NCBI RefSeq assembly: GCF_000472425.1
Contig: NZ_AXAI01000013.1
Span: forward strand, 146,001-210,000
Length of the DNA stretch: 64,000 nucleotides
From: Bradyrhizobium sp. Tv2a-2
Lineage (GTDB): Bacteria; Pseudomonadota; Alphaproteobacteria; Rhizobiales; Xanthobacteraceae
Direction of reading: 5' to 3'
Shown: positions 52,578-61,629 of the stretch, piece by piece
Position numbering within the stretch: position 1 is the stretch's first letter
Layout of the letters: each line of letters begins with the position of its first letter
Translations under genes and position numbers: made by a program
The notes under the pieces: generated by a model
Databases searched by the model: none
Seen by the model: the letters and a program-made list of their open reading frames with translations, nothing else
What the model was told of the DNA's origin: nothing

Positions 52578-53339
52578 CTATGTCAGCAAGAACCCGCCGT
52601 CCACCGTGATCACGCTGCCCGTCATGTACCGTGACGCCTGGGACGCGAGCAGCAGGATCGCGCCGTCGAGATCGGACTCGGCGCCGACGCGGCGCTGCGG
52701 GATGCGCTTGATCAGGCGCTCGCCGCCGGGGGTTGCCCAGAACTCGTGGTTCATCTCGGTATCGATATAGCCGGGCGCGAGCGCGTTGACGCGGATGTTG
52801 TTGCCGGCAAGCTCCAGCGCCATCGCTTTGGTCGCCTGCACGATGCCCGCCTTGGAGATGGTGTAGGGCGAGAGGAACTTCATCACGCTGACGCCAAGCA
52901 CCGAGGCGATGTTGACGATGTTGCCCTCCTGCTTGCGCGCGATCATGCGACGCGCGACTTCGGTCGCGGCAAAATAGGCGCCCTTGAGATTGGCGCCGAT
53001 CACGGCGTCCCAGTCGGCCTCGGTCTGCTCGACCGCAAGCTTCTCGACCGCGATGCCGGCATTGTTGATCAGCACCGTGACAGGCCCGAGCGCGGCTTCC
53101 GCAGCATCGATCGCCTTCGCAATCGATGCGGTATCGGTGACGTCCATCTGCACCGCGGCAGCCCGTCCACCCTTGCCCCTGATCTCATCCTCCAGGCTTT
53201 TCAGCTTCACGACCTGCCGCGCCGCCAGCACGACCGCCGCGCCATGGCCTGCCAGCACGCGTGCGAATTGCCGGCCAAGACCCTGCGAGGCGCCGGTGAT
53301 CAAAATGGTTTCCTTGGCAACATCGAACAGGGCAGACAT
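52578..53339 (-). CDS. Short-chain dehydrogenase/reductase, FabG-like
   Basis: A 253-residue classical SDR with TGASQGLGRQFA near residue 15, NNAG near 90, and intact catalytic Ser (NIASVLG), Tyr and Lys (PYTISK). It ends VITVDGGF as is normal. GGAG lies before the ATG at 53339. It is convergent with the GMC gene (7 bases apart) and divergent from another SDR. A 3-hydroxyacyl or alcohol substrate is expected; nothing more specific can be seen. Confidence 0.87.
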   Translation of the reverse strand: MSALFDVAKETILITGASQGLGRQFARVLAGHGAAVVLAARQVVKLKSLEDEIRGKGGRAAAVQMDVTDTASIAKAIDAAEAALGPVTVLINNAGIAVEKLAVEQTEADWDAVIGANLKGAYFAATEVARRMIARKQEGNIVNIASVLGVSVMKFLSPYTISKAGIVQATKAMALELAGNNIRVNALAPGYIDTEMNHEFWATPGGERLIKRIPQRRVGAESDLDGAILLLASQASRYMTGSVITVDGGFLLT

Positions 53340-53485
53340 GACGAAATCTCCGGAAGACAGCCGCTGATACCCTTGATACAGACCCTTCAGGGCCGCTGCC
53401 AAGCGCTACCTGCCGGCTTATCGCGGCTGGCGGGCTTGGCTAGAGTGGCAGCCGCCAAATCGATCGAGCCAACGGGAGTGAAACA

Positions 53486-54268
53486 GTGGATCTCGGTATC
53501 AAGGGCCGTCGCGCCATCGTCTGTGCATCGTCGAAGGGACTGGGACGCGCCTGCGCGATCGCGCTGGCCAATGAAGGCGTGCATGTCACCCTGACTGCGC
53601 GGGGCGCGGAGGCGCTGGCAAAGACGGCGGCTGACATCCGAAAGGCCAATCCCGGCGTCACCGTCACCGAGGTGGTCGGCGACATCACCACGCCGGCCGG
53701 CCGCGAAGCCGTGCTGAAAGCCTGCCCCGAGCCCGACATCCTCGTCAACAACGCCGGCGGGCCGCCGCCCGGCGATTTCCGCAACTGGACCCGCGACGAC
53801 TGGATCAAGGCAATCGACGCCAACATGCTCACGCCCATCGAGCTGATCAAGGCGACGGTGGACGGCATGATGGCGCGCAAATTCGGCCGCATCGTCAATA
53901 TCACCTCCGCCGCGGTGAAGGCACCGATCGATATTCTCGGCCTCTCCAACGGCGCCCGCGCCGGCCTGACCGGCTTCATCGCCGGCCTGTCGCGCAAGAC
54001 CGTGATCAACAACGTGACCATCAACGGGCTTTTGCCGGGGCCGTTCGAGACTGATCGCTTGCGCGGCACTGCGAAAGCAGAAGCCGACAAGCGCGGTGTC
54101 GCGCCGGATCAGATCCTGGCGGAGCGCGCGAAGCTCAATCCTGCCGGCCGCTTCGGCGACGCCGAGGAATTCGGCCTGTTCTGCGCCTTCCTGTGCGGTG
54201 CGAAGGCAGGCTTCATCACCGGCCAGAACATCCTGCTCGACGGCGGCGCCTTCCCGGGGACGCTGTAA
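53486..54268 (+). CDS. Atypical SDR lacking the catalytic Tyr and Lys
   Basis: A 260-residue SDR-fold protein. The nucleotide motif is VCASSKGLG (residues 12-20) in place of TGxxxGxG, NNAG is kept at 88-91, and Ser141 is present, but alignment by spacing puts Ser154 at the Tyr position and Arg158 at the Lys position. The C-terminus ends GQNILLDGGAFPG as in active SDRs. Such forms may use another acid, or be non-catalytic. The GTG start follows GGGAGTG. It diverges from the classical SDR at 52578. Homologues with the same SNGAR motif are, to my knowledge, frequent in rhizobia and actinobacteria, so this is a subfamily rather than a decayed gene. Confidence 0.8.
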   Translation: MDLGIKGRRAIVCASSKGLGRACAIALANEGVHVTLTARGAEALAKTAADIRKANPGVTVTEVVGDITTPAGREAVLKACPEPDILVNNAGGPPPGDFRNWTRDDWIKAIDANMLTPIELIKATVDGMMARKFGRIVNITSAAVKAPIDILGLSNGARAGLTGFIAGLSRKTVINNVTINGLLPGPFETDRLRGTAKAEADKRGVAPDQILAERAKLNPAGRFGDAEEFGLFCAFLCGAKAGFITGQNILLDGGAFPGTL

Positions 54269-54291
54269 TCGCGCGGGCAGTTGCCGCGTTC

Positions 54292-54318
54292 TTACCTCTC
54301 CCCATCGGGGAGAGGTAA
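54292..54318. terminator. Bidirectional terminator-like hairpin
   Basis: TTACCTCTCCCC-ATC-GGGGAGAGGTAA is a perfect 12-bp stem between convergent genes, with short A/T runs on both sides. Confidence 0.75.
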
Positions 54319-54355
54319 ATTGAGTGCGCGGACGCGGCTCGCCGCAATCTGCCCG

Positions 54356-54823
54356 CTACCTCCGCTCGTCCTCGTCGTGTTCACTCTGGCTCGATGAATC
54401 CGGGGTGATACGCTCGTCGGTCCAGTCGACGCCGAACTCGTCGAGGCCGTCGGCGAGGAGATCGCCGAGCATCGGTTCGCCCAGCAGATATTGTGCGGTC
54501 TCGCGGCGCGGGTGGTCGTATTCGGTCCGCGCCTCCGCCGCGCTTGCGCGCAGCTCACCCCATTCCTCGATCGTGCCGTCGCCGCGGCCGAGCCACATCA
54601 GTGCGACGAGGTCGATCTGCTCGTCCTCGTTCAATGCGCCGATGAAGCTTGTGAGTTCACGCACCACCGGATCCTGACCATTGTCCTCAAGCACGTCGAT
54701 CATGTCATCATCGGCCGCATTCGAGCCGGAGTCGATATCTGAGCTCGCGTCCTTGACGTCGAATTCGCGGGCCTTCTCGATGATGAAAGCAAGCTTTTCG
54801 GGCGAAATCGCAAGCTCAGGCAT
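54356..54823 (-). CDS. DUF3775-domain protein
   Basis: A 155-residue acidic protein. It starts ELAISPEKLAFIIEKAREF and continues with VRELTSFIGALNEDEQIDLVALMWLGRGD (in sections, about 65-95), which is the DUF3775 pattern common in alphaproteobacteria, then TAQYLLGEPMLGDLLADGLDEFG and a charged tail. No catalytic motif is known. AGGAG lies nine bases before the ATG at 54823. Function unknown. It is convergent with the atypical SDR gene. Confidence 0.8.
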   Translation of the reverse strand: MPELAISPEKLAFIIEKAREFDVKDASSDIDSGSNAADDDMIDVLEDNGQDPVVRELTSFIGALNEDEQIDLVALMWLGRGDGTIEEWGELRASAAEARTEYDHPRRETAQYLLGEPMLGDLLADGLDEFGVDWTDERITPDSSSQSEHDEDERR

Positions 54824-54945
54824 CGTGGCGCACTCCTCTGCAGGCAGACCCGACAACGCAATATAGCCAAAAGTGATCCATTGCACCCGACGGCCGAAAG
54901 CCGCATCTTGCCGGTCAACCATGACAATTGCGGGAAACGCTTGAG

Positions 54946-55794
54946 ATGCAATGGAAGGTAGGCCAGGTCAAAATCACCAAAGTGGTCGAACTGGAAACGA
55001 CCGGCTCGACGCGCTTCATCCTGCCGCTCGCGAGCAATGAGGAAATCCAGAAGCTGCCCTGGTTGATCCCGCATTTCGCGACCGAGGAGGGGCGACTGAA
55101 AATGTCGATCCATTCGCTCATCGTGGAGACGCCGAAACGCCGCATCGTGGTCGACACCGGGCTCGGCAACGACAAGGAGGGCCGCGGAGTTCCCACCTGG
55201 AACAATCGCAAGGGGCCGTTTCTCGAGACTATGGCGGCGGCCGGCTTTCCGCCTGACAGCATCGACACCGTGCTCTGCACCCATCTCCATGTCGACCATG
55301 TCGGCTGGAACACCAAGCTCGTCGACGGGACATGGGTTCCGACCTTCCCCAACGCCCGCTACGTGTTCGGCCGTACCGAATACGAGCATTGGCGCGACCA
55401 TAGCGAGACCGAGGACAAGATCGCTGTGTTCAAGGATTCGGTCGCGCCGATCGTCGCGGCCGGCCGCGCCGAGCTTATCCCGAGCGATGCCAGGCTGACC
55501 GAGGAGATCACCCTGATCCCGACCCCCGGCCACAGCCCGGGCCATATGAGCATCCTGATCAACTCCGGAGGCGAACAGGCGCTGCTGACCGGCGACGTCG
55601 CCCATCACCCCTGCCAGATGGCGCATCTTGACTGGTCGTCGACAGCGGACTCCAACCCCGCCCAATCGGCCACCACGCGCCGGGACCTGTTCTCCCGCTT
55701 TGCTGATACCCCGACCCTGGTTATCGGCGGCCATTTCAACGCCGGTCATATCAAGCGGGATGGAGACGCCTTCAAATTCATCGCCTTGGGGTGA
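54946..55794 (+). CDS. Metallo-beta-lactamase-fold hydrolase, lactonase-like (1)
   Basis: A 282-residue MBL-fold enzyme with intact metal motif THLHVDHVGWN (His113, His115, Asp117, His118), TPGHSPGH near 190, TGDVAHHP near 212 and a final GGHFNAGH. Lactonases for acyl-homoserine lactones (AiiA/AttM) and methyl parathion hydrolase share this pattern. The paralogue at 57781 has the same THLHVDHVGWNTKL and WVPTFP blocks. The ATG at 54946 is chosen; a TTG at 54928 is possible. Confidence 0.87.
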   Translation: MQWKVGQVKITKVVELETTGSTRFILPLASNEEIQKLPWLIPHFATEEGRLKMSIHSLIVETPKRRIVVDTGLGNDKEGRGVPTWNNRKGPFLETMAAAGFPPDSIDTVLCTHLHVDHVGWNTKLVDGTWVPTFPNARYVFGRTEYEHWRDHSETEDKIAVFKDSVAPIVAAGRAELIPSDARLTEEITLIPTPGHSPGHMSILINSGGEQALLTGDVAHHPCQMAHLDWSSTADSNPAQSATTRRDLFSRFADTPTLVIGGHFNAGHIKRDGDAFKFIALG

Positions 55795-55825
55795 TGGATT
55801 TTCACATCGTGAGAGGCTTGCAGTC

Positions 55826-55910
55826 CGTAAGATGGGTGGAGCACGGCGAAACCCATCTTTGTGCCAGATTGCACCAAAGATGGTGGGTTTCGCTGCGCTC
55901 CACCTACCCG
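55826..55910. repeat. Long imperfect inverted repeat
   Basis: Left arm 55834-55860 (GGTGGAGCACGGCGAAACCC...) and right arm 55876-55907 (...GGGTTTCGCTGCGCTCCACC) pair over about 27 bases with a few mismatches around a TGCCAGATTGCACC loop. It has the form of a rhizobial intergenic palindrome; no copy elsewhere in the window. Confidence 0.7.
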
Positions 55911-56017
55911 ACACTTCATGGCTAACGACCCAGCAATGCGCGGGCGGAGTTGAATTTCCCGCCGCGCTGTTCCATGAAGCTATTTAACCAAGCGGTCTAT
56001 CCTAGGGAGTGATGTCA

Positions 56018-56860
56018 ATGAAGCTGGTTCGTTATGGCGCAAGGGATGCGGAAAAGCCCGGTCTGATCGACAAATCCGGTCAGTTGCGCGACCTGTCCGC
56101 GCATGTCCGGGACCTCGACGGGGAGGCCTACTCACCCGCCTCGCTCAAGAAGCTCGCCGCGATCGACCCGGCCTCGCTGCCTGCCGTCAGCGGCAATCCG
56201 CGTTTGGGGGCGCCCGTGACCGGCATCTCCAAATTTGTCGCAATCGGTCTGAACTACGTCGACCACGCCAAGGAGACGGGATCGCCGATCCCCACCGAGC
56301 CGATCTTCTTCATCAAGGCCAACACTGCGCTCTCGGGTCCGAGCGATCCGGTCGAGAAGCCGCGCGGCTCGACCAAGCTCGACTGGGAGGTTGAGATTGC
56401 CGTCATCATCGGCACACGCGCCAAGTATGTGTCGGAAGCCGATGCGCTCAACCATGTCGCGGGCTACTGCGTCTGCAACGACGTCTCCGAGCGCAACTTC
56501 CAGATCGAGCGGCTTGGACAGTGGACCAAGGGCAAATCGCACGACACCTTCGGTCCGCTCGGGCCGTGGCTCGTGACCAAGGACGAGATTCCGAACCCGC
56601 AGAGCCTCTCGATGTGGCTCGACGTCAACGGCAAGCGGAAGCAGACCGGCTCGACCTCTACCATGATCTTCTCCATCGCCAAATGCGTCTCCTATGTCTC
56701 GCAGTTCATGACACTGCTGCCCGGCGATGTGCTCACGACCGGGACGCCTCCCGGCGTCGGCACCGGCATGAAGCCGCCACAATATCTCAATGTCGGCGAC
56801 GTCGTGACGCTCGGCATCGAGGGCCTCGGCGAGCAGCGCCAGGAGATCGTCGCAGCGTGA
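56018..56860 (+). CDS. Fumarylacetoacetate hydrolase-family protein
   Basis: A 280-residue FAH-family enzyme. GLNYVDHAKETG near 76 and the metal-binding Glu/Glu/Asp set in KLDWEVEIAVIIG near 118-130 and VSERNFQ near 155 are present, as is TTGTPPGVGTG near 245. Members cleave C-C bonds of acylpyruvates or act as ureidoglycolate lyase or isomerases of aromatic meta-cleavage. GGGAG lies eight bases before the ATG at 56018; starts at 56009 and 56012 are also possible. It is transcribed in the same direction as GST and the second MBL gene. Confidence 0.9.
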   Translation: MKLVRYGARDAEKPGLIDKSGQLRDLSAHVRDLDGEAYSPASLKKLAAIDPASLPAVSGNPRLGAPVTGISKFVAIGLNYVDHAKETGSPIPTEPIFFIKANTALSGPSDPVEKPRGSTKLDWEVEIAVIIGTRAKYVSEADALNHVAGYCVCNDVSERNFQIERLGQWTKGKSHDTFGPLGPWLVTKDEIPNPQSLSMWLDVNGKRKQTGSTSTMIFSIAKCVSYVSQFMTLLPGDVLTTGTPPGVGTGMKPPQYLNVGDVVTLGIEGLGEQRQEIVAA

Positions 56861-56906
56861 GGCTTGGGCTAGCGTGAGGCTTGGGCTGAAGGCCAAAACC
56901 TCCGCC

Positions 56907-56988
56907 GTCATTCCGGGATGGTGCGCAAGCACCAGAGCCGGAATCTCGAGATTCCGGGCTCGATGCTTACGCATCGCCCCGCAATGAC
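56907..56988. repeat. GTCATTCC palindromic repeat
   Basis: Starts GTCATTCCGGGATG and ends CGCAATGAC, with CTCGAGATTCCGGG in the middle. It abuts the bipartite repeat at 56995, forming a mosaic of two repeat families between the FAH and GST genes. Confidence 0.8.
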
Positions 56989-56994
56989 GCCCTC

Positions 56995-57097
56995 TAAAGC
57001 GCGATGAGATTTGGTTGAATCGTCATCGCGCTTTAGGTCTTTGATTGAGCATGATCTTTTCGGAAAACCGCTACACACTTTTCCGGATCATGCTTTA
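56995..57097 (-). repeat. Bipartite palindromic dispersed repeat, copy 2 (inverted)
   Basis: The reverse complement of this 103-base element equals the copy at 15026-15127 except for one extra base between its two hairpins. It ends 45 bases before the GST ATG, so it may lie in that transcript's leader. Confidence 0.88.
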
Positions 57098-57141
57098 GAT
57101 CACCAGCTCGCCATGACGAGCAGCGCGCGAGGACCATTTCC

Positions 57142-57759
57142 ATGAAGCTCACTTTTTCCGCCGCCTCGCCGTTTGCCCGCAAGGTACGCATTGCCGCAAT
57201 CGAGCTTGGGCTGATCGACAAGATCGAGTTCTCGCCGGTAACGGTCGCGCCGGCGACGCAGAACGAGGAATACTCCCGCATCACACCGCTGAAAAAGCTG
57301 CCGGTCCTGATCCTCGACAATGGCGAGGTCATTCTGGATTCCTACGTCATTGTTGAATATCTCGACGAGCTCGCGGGCGGCGGCAAGCTGATCCCGTCTT
57401 CCGGCACCCTGAAATGGAGGGTCAAGAGTGACCACTCGCTGCTGCAGGGCATGCTGGATTCCATGCTGCTCTGCCGGTACGAGGGCATTGTGCGCCCGGA
57501 AGGCTTGCGCTGGAAGGCGTGGTCCGATGACCACTGGAATCGCGCCTGGACCGGGATGGCCCGCTTCGAGCACCATGTCGAGGCGATGCAGGCGCGCCCC
57601 TTCGACATCGCGCAAATCGGCCTCGTCTGCGTGCTCGGCTATGCCGACTTCCGCTTTCCCGATTGTGGCTGGCGCAAGGCCTATCCCAGGCTGGACGCGT
57701 TTCACCAAAAGATGCTGGAGCGGCCGTCGGTGAAAATCTCGGTGCCGCCGGCGGCGTAA
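57142..57759 (+). CDS. Glutathione S-transferase
   Basis: A 205-residue cytosolic GST. The thioredoxin-like N-terminal domain has SAASPFARKVRIAAIE (residues 6-21, Ser9 likely catalytic), the cis-proline block KLPVLILDNGEVILDS near 52-67 and VEYLDELAG; an all-helical C-terminal half follows. It conjugates or reduces electrophiles with glutathione. GAGGA is before the ATG. It is followed at 21 bases by an MBL-fold gene on the same strand, so they are probably co-transcribed. Confidence 0.92.
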   Translation: MKLTFSAASPFARKVRIAAIELGLIDKIEFSPVTVAPATQNEEYSRITPLKKLPVLILDNGEVILDSYVIVEYLDELAGGGKLIPSSGTLKWRVKSDHSLLQGMLDSMLLCRYEGIVRPEGLRWKAWSDDHWNRAWTGMARFEHHVEAMQARPFDIAQIGLVCVLGYADFRFPDCGWRKAYPRLDAFHQKMLERPSVKISVPPAA

Positions 57760-57780
57760 TCGTCAGGATGGAGAAGAGTG

Positions 57781-58650
57781 ATGAGTCTCAAATTCAACGT
57801 CGGCGATCTCACCATTCATCGTGCGATCGAGCAGGAGACCAGCTTCTTTCCTGCCCTGGAGCTGTTACCGCAGCTGACACCGGAGCTGCTCGGCGAGAAC
57901 CGAAGCTGGCTGCGGCAGGCCGGCGCGCTGGATGAAGAGGATGTGCTGATCCTGTGCTTTCAGTCCTACATCGTCCGCACGCCGCATCACACCATCCTGA
58001 TCGACAGCTGCATCGGTAACGACAAGCAGCGCCCGGCGCGGCCGAAATGGCACATGAAGACCGACGACACCTATATGCGCGCGCTGACCGCCGCGGGCAT
58101 CAAGCCTGGCGACATCGACTATGTGATGTGCACGCATCTGCATGTCGACCATGTTGGCTGGAACACGAAGCTTGAGAACGGCCGCTGGGTGCCGACCTTC
58201 CCGAAGGCGCGCTACGTATTCGGCAAGTCCGAGTACGACTATTGGAGCGAGCAGAACAAGAAGGCTGAAGTGCCGCCCTTCGCCGACAGCGTGCTCCCGG
58301 TGGTCGAAGCCGACAAGGCGGATATCGTCGGCAATGATTTCGCCATCGGCGATCATTTGCGCATTGTTCCGACCCCCGGCCACACCCCGGGCCACGTCGC
58401 CTTTGCCTTCGGCAAGGGCAAGGACAGCGCGGTGTTCTGCGGCGATCTCATGCACACGCCACTGCAGACGCTCCATCCCGAGCTGTCACCGAAGTTCGAC
58501 GTCGATCCCGCGCAGGCCGCGGTCACCCGGCGCAATTTCCTGGAGCGCTATTGCGACACCGATACGCTGTGCTGCACCGCACATTTCCCCTCGCCGTCGG
58601 TCGGAAAGATCAAGCGCAAGGGAAATGCGTTTACGTGCGAGGCGGCCTAA
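57781..58650 (+). CDS. Metallo-beta-lactamase-fold hydrolase, lactonase-like (2)
   Basis: A 289-residue enzyme with THLHVDHVGWN (His119, His121, Asp123, His124), TPGHTPGHVAF near 206, CGDLMHTP near 225 and a final TAHFPSPSVG. It is a paralogue of the protein at 54946. GGAGA precedes the ATG at 57781. With the GST upstream it may detoxify esters, lactones or glutathione thioesters. Confidence 0.88.
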   Translation: MSLKFNVGDLTIHRAIEQETSFFPALELLPQLTPELLGENRSWLRQAGALDEEDVLILCFQSYIVRTPHHTILIDSCIGNDKQRPARPKWHMKTDDTYMRALTAAGIKPGDIDYVMCTHLHVDHVGWNTKLENGRWVPTFPKARYVFGKSEYDYWSEQNKKAEVPPFADSVLPVVEADKADIVGNDFAIGDHLRIVPTPGHTPGHVAFAFGKGKDSAVFCGDLMHTPLQTLHPELSPKFDVDPAQAAVTRRNFLERYCDTDTLCCTAHFPSPSVGKIKRKGNAFTCEAA

Positions 58651-58663
58651 CTGACCATGCCCC

Positions 58664-58819
58664 TTGCCTCGCCCCGCCTGCGCGGAGAGGTCGCATCACA
58701 TCGAAAGGTGCGACGCGGGTGAGGGGGACTCTTTGCGCATTTCTCTGCTTTCCGAATATGCGGAGAAGGCCCCTCACCCCAGCCCTCTTCCCGCAAGAGC
58801 GGGGCGAGGGAGAGCCGCC
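58664..58819. repeat. Rhizobial intergenic GGTGAGGGG/CCCCTCACC repeat
   Basis: The gap between the MBL gene and ogt is filled by a repeat with arms GGGTGAGGGG near 58718-58727 and CCCCTCACCCC near 58770-58780, plus outer CGCCCCGCCTGCGCGGAGAG and CCGCAAGAGCGGGGCGAGG hairpins. It has the look of a common rhizobial intergenic palindrome; no other copy is in the window. Confidence 0.65.
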
Positions 58820-58820
58820 C

Positions 58821-59363
58821 TCAATCAAACAGGCTCGGCGTGTGGTTGACGATGGCGCCTTCGATACGGAGCATTTTTAGTTTGGTCGACACGCCGCCGT
58901 TTGCCGAGAAGCCGCCAGGCTTGTTGCCAGCCGCAAGCACGCGGTGGCAGGGCACCACGATCGGACACGGATTGCGGCCGAGTGCCTGACCGACGTCGCG
59001 CGACAGCTCCACGCCGCCGAGGCGTTTCGCAATGTCGCCATAGGTCAGGGTCTTGCCCGGCGGGATCGTGCGCGCGATCTCGTAGACGCTGCGGTTGAAG
59101 GCCGGCACGCCCTCGAGGTCGAGCGCGATATCGGTGAGGTCGTCCGCCTTGCCTTCGAGCAATTCGACGATGCGCTCGATCGCGTGCTGCACGGCCGCGG
59201 TCGGCTCCGCTTCGCTGATCTCACCATGGCGCTGATGGATGCGGTTGACGGTTTTCTCCTCGCTGCCCATCGGCAGTTGCACACCGTTGATGCCGCGCGG
59301 TCCCCATTCGATGCCGCAGATTCCGATCGGGGTGTCGAACAGGGTATAATGCTGGTTGGTCAT
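58821..59363 (-). CDS. ogt: Methylated-DNA--protein-cysteine methyltransferase (Ogt)
   Basis: A 180-residue suicide repair enzyme that removes methyl from O6-methylguanine. The acceptor cysteine is in PIVVPCHRVLA near residue 137, with the helix-turn-helix region TLTYGDIAKRLGG and VGQALGRNP before it. No AdaA/HTH domain is attached, so it is the constitutive type. The ATG at 59363 has TGGAG before it; ten upstream residues of the open frame are rejected. Confidence 0.95.
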   Translation of the reverse strand: MTNQHYTLFDTPIGICGIEWGPRGINGVQLPMGSEEKTVNRIHQRHGEISEAEPTAAVQHAIERIVELLEGKADDLTDIALDLEGVPAFNRSVYEIARTIPPGKTLTYGDIAKRLGGVELSRDVGQALGRNPCPIVVPCHRVLAAGNKPGGFSANGGVSTKLKMLRIEGAIVNHTPSLFD

Positions 59364-59548
59364 AGCCAGGCTCCAACAAATCTCATCGTTCATGTCTTAG
59401 CTTCTGGCGGGAAATCTAGGCTTGGAAAATGTTGCGATCCACCCGGATTCCGGCAATCTAGCGGCTTGTTCCCGGCCTTTTACGCTGGAACACCCCGCCC
59501 TTGCCCTGCAGAGGGCTCAAAACCAACTCGTCCTGGTCACGGCTTCGC

Positions 59549-60352
59549 ATGCAAACTCTTCGCGTCAATGGATACGACATGGCCTATCTCGAGATCGGGA
59601 CTGGCCGCCCCCTGGTTTGCGTGCACGGCTCGCTCTGCGATTTTCGCAACTGGTCGGCGGTGCTGGGGCCGCTGAGCGCGCGGCACCGCGTGATCGCGGT
59701 CAGCTTGCGGCATTTTTTTCCCGAACGGTGGGACGGCTCGGGCAACACCTATTCGCTCGCGCAGCACATCGACGACGTGATCGCCTTTATCGAAGCGCTC
59801 AACGCGGGGCCGGTCGACCTGATGGGCCACTCCCGCGGGGGTCATGTCTCCTTTCGGGTCGCGCAGCGGCGCCCGGATCTGCTGCGCAGGCTGATCCTGG
59901 CCGAACCAGGTGGCGAGATCGACGCAAGCCTCGATCCCGACTACAAGCCCGGCCCCTGGCCGATGGCCCACCCGATCGCCGCGGCCGCAGATGCCATCGG
60001 CAAGCGCGACATCGACGGCGGGCTGGAGATCTTCCTCGCCGCACTGAACGTGCCCTGGAAGCGGCTGCCCGCTGTCACCAAACAGCTGCTGCGCGACAAT
60101 GCCGCGACCCTGATCGGCGATGCACGTGATGTGCGGATGCCGTTCTCAAGAGCGGACGCCGCAGCGATTCAGGCTCCGACACTCTTCATCGGGGGCGCCG
60201 CGACCCGCGGACTGCTGCCAAAGGTGCTGCATGCGTTGGCCGCCCATGTGCCTGATGCACGGACCGAGATGATCGCCGGCGCGACACACGCCATGTTCGA
60301 GCAGGCACCGCAGGCCTATAGTGAGATCGTGCTCAAATTCCTCGCGAGCTGA
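59549..60352 (+). CDS. Alpha/beta hydrolase
   Basis: A 267-residue alpha/beta hydrolase. The oxyanion region is VCVHGSLCDFRNW, the nucleophile elbow MGHSRGGHVSF near residue 94, and the terminal histidine GATHAMFEQ. It resembles pimeloyl-ester and epoxide-hydrolase-like families; substrate unknown. The ATG at 59549 is the family-like start. The gene lies 29 bases before an M20 peptidase on the same strand. Confidence 0.88.
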   Translation: MQTLRVNGYDMAYLEIGTGRPLVCVHGSLCDFRNWSAVLGPLSARHRVIAVSLRHFFPERWDGSGNTYSLAQHIDDVIAFIEALNAGPVDLMGHSRGGHVSFRVAQRRPDLLRRLILAEPGGEIDASLDPDYKPGPWPMAHPIAAAADAIGKRDIDGGLEIFLAALNVPWKRLPAVTKQLLRDNAATLIGDARDVRMPFSRADAAAIQAPTLFIGGAATRGLLPKVLHALAAHVPDARTEMIAGATHAMFEQAPQAYSEIVLKFLAS

Positions 60353-60381
60353 CACGGACAACAAGAAACAAGGGAGGCTCC

Positions 60382-61629
60382 ATGAAACGCCTGGCAACAT
60401 CGTGGCTTGCGATCGGCCTTTGCTGCCTCACCTCATCGGTGCTCGCCGCGCCGGACGAAAAGCTCAAGGCCGCGGCCGAAGCCGCAAAGCCGGCGCTGAT
60501 CGACACCTTGCGCGACATGGTGATGATTGAATCCGGCAGCAGCGACGTCGAAGGTGTGAAGAAAATGGCCGACTTCACCGAGGCGCGGCTGAAGGCGCTC
60601 GGTGCCAAGACCGAGCGGCGCAAAGTCACGCACGGTCCCGGCGGCGACATCGTGATCGGCACATTCGAGGGCACGGGCACCAGAAAGTTGATGTTGATTG
60701 CGCATATGGACACCGTCTACGAGCGCGGCATCTCGGCGAGCGAGCCCTACAAGGTTGATGGCAACCGCATCTATGGACCCGGGATCGCCGACGACAAGGG
60801 CGGCATCGCGGTTGTGCTGCATTCCCTGCAAATTTTGAAGGATGCCGGCTGGCGCGACTACGCAAAGCTCACCGTGTCCTTCAACCCGGACGAGGAGATC
60901 GGCTCGATCGGCTCCGGCGAGTTCATCTCCGAACTCGCCGACCAGCATGACGTCGTGCTGTCCTGCGAGCCGACGGCGGCGAAGCCCGCCGCGCCCCATG
61001 AATCGCTGCTGCTTGGCGCCAGCGGCACCGCGACCGGCACACTGGAGGTGAAGGGGCTGGCCTCGCATGCCGGTGCTGCGCCTGACCGCGGCCGCAATGC
61101 GCTGATCGAGCTCGCGCATCAATTGCTGCAGACGATGGATGTAGCGAAAGCCATTCCGGGTACGCAGCTGAACTGGACCACGGCCAAGGCCGGCACCGTG
61201 CGCAACCAGATTCCGGAGGACGCGGTCGCGGGCGCCGACATCCGCCTCACGGTACCAGACGGCGTTGCGAAGCTGCAGGCCGCGCTCGACGAGAAGGTGA
61301 AGGACAAGCTCATTCCCGGCACCGAGGTGAAGGTGACGATCACGCCGGGCCGCCCGCCCTTTGTCGCCAACGAACGCGGCCGCGCGATCGCTCAAGCCGG
61401 ACAGGCGATCTATGCCGAGATCGACCGCAAGCTGCTCATCGCTGAGATGACCGGCGGCGCCACCGATGCCGGCTACGCCAACCGCAGCGGCAAGGCCGCC
61501 GTGGTCGAAAGCTTCGGGCTCGCCGGCTTCGGCTATCACGCGCGCGACGAATATATCGACACCGACTCGATCGTGCCCCGGCTCTATCTGATGACGCGGA
61601 TGCTGATCGAGCTGGGTAAACACACATAG
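60382..61629 (+). CDS. M20-family metallopeptidase, glutamate carboxypeptidase-like, exported
   Basis: A 415-residue periplasmic enzyme. The signal peptide (1-22, ending VLAAPD) is followed by the zinc ligands: His in IAHMDTVY near 110, Asp in GPGIADDKGG near 140, Glu in NPDEEIGSIGS near 172, and a late histidine in FGYHARDEYID near 390. GLASHAGAAPDRGRNA in the lid domain matches carboxypeptidase G2. It would remove C-terminal glutamate or similar residues from peptides or folates. AAGGGAGG precedes the ATG. Confidence 0.93.
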   Translation: MKRLATSWLAIGLCCLTSSVLAAPDEKLKAAAEAAKPALIDTLRDMVMIESGSSDVEGVKKMADFTEARLKALGAKTERRKVTHGPGGDIVIGTFEGTGTRKLMLIAHMDTVYERGISASEPYKVDGNRIYGPGIADDKGGIAVVLHSLQILKDAGWRDYAKLTVSFNPDEEIGSIGSGEFISELADQHDVVLSCEPTAAKPAAPHESLLLGASGTATGTLEVKGLASHAGAAPDRGRNALIELAHQLLQTMDVAKAIPGTQLNWTTAKAGTVRNQIPEDAVAGADIRLTVPDGVAKLQAALDEKVKDKLIPGTEVKVTITPGRPPFVANERGRAIAQAGQAIYAEIDRKLLIAEMTGGATDAGYANRSGKAAVVESFGLAGFGYHARDEYIDTDSIVPRLYLMTRMLIELGKHT

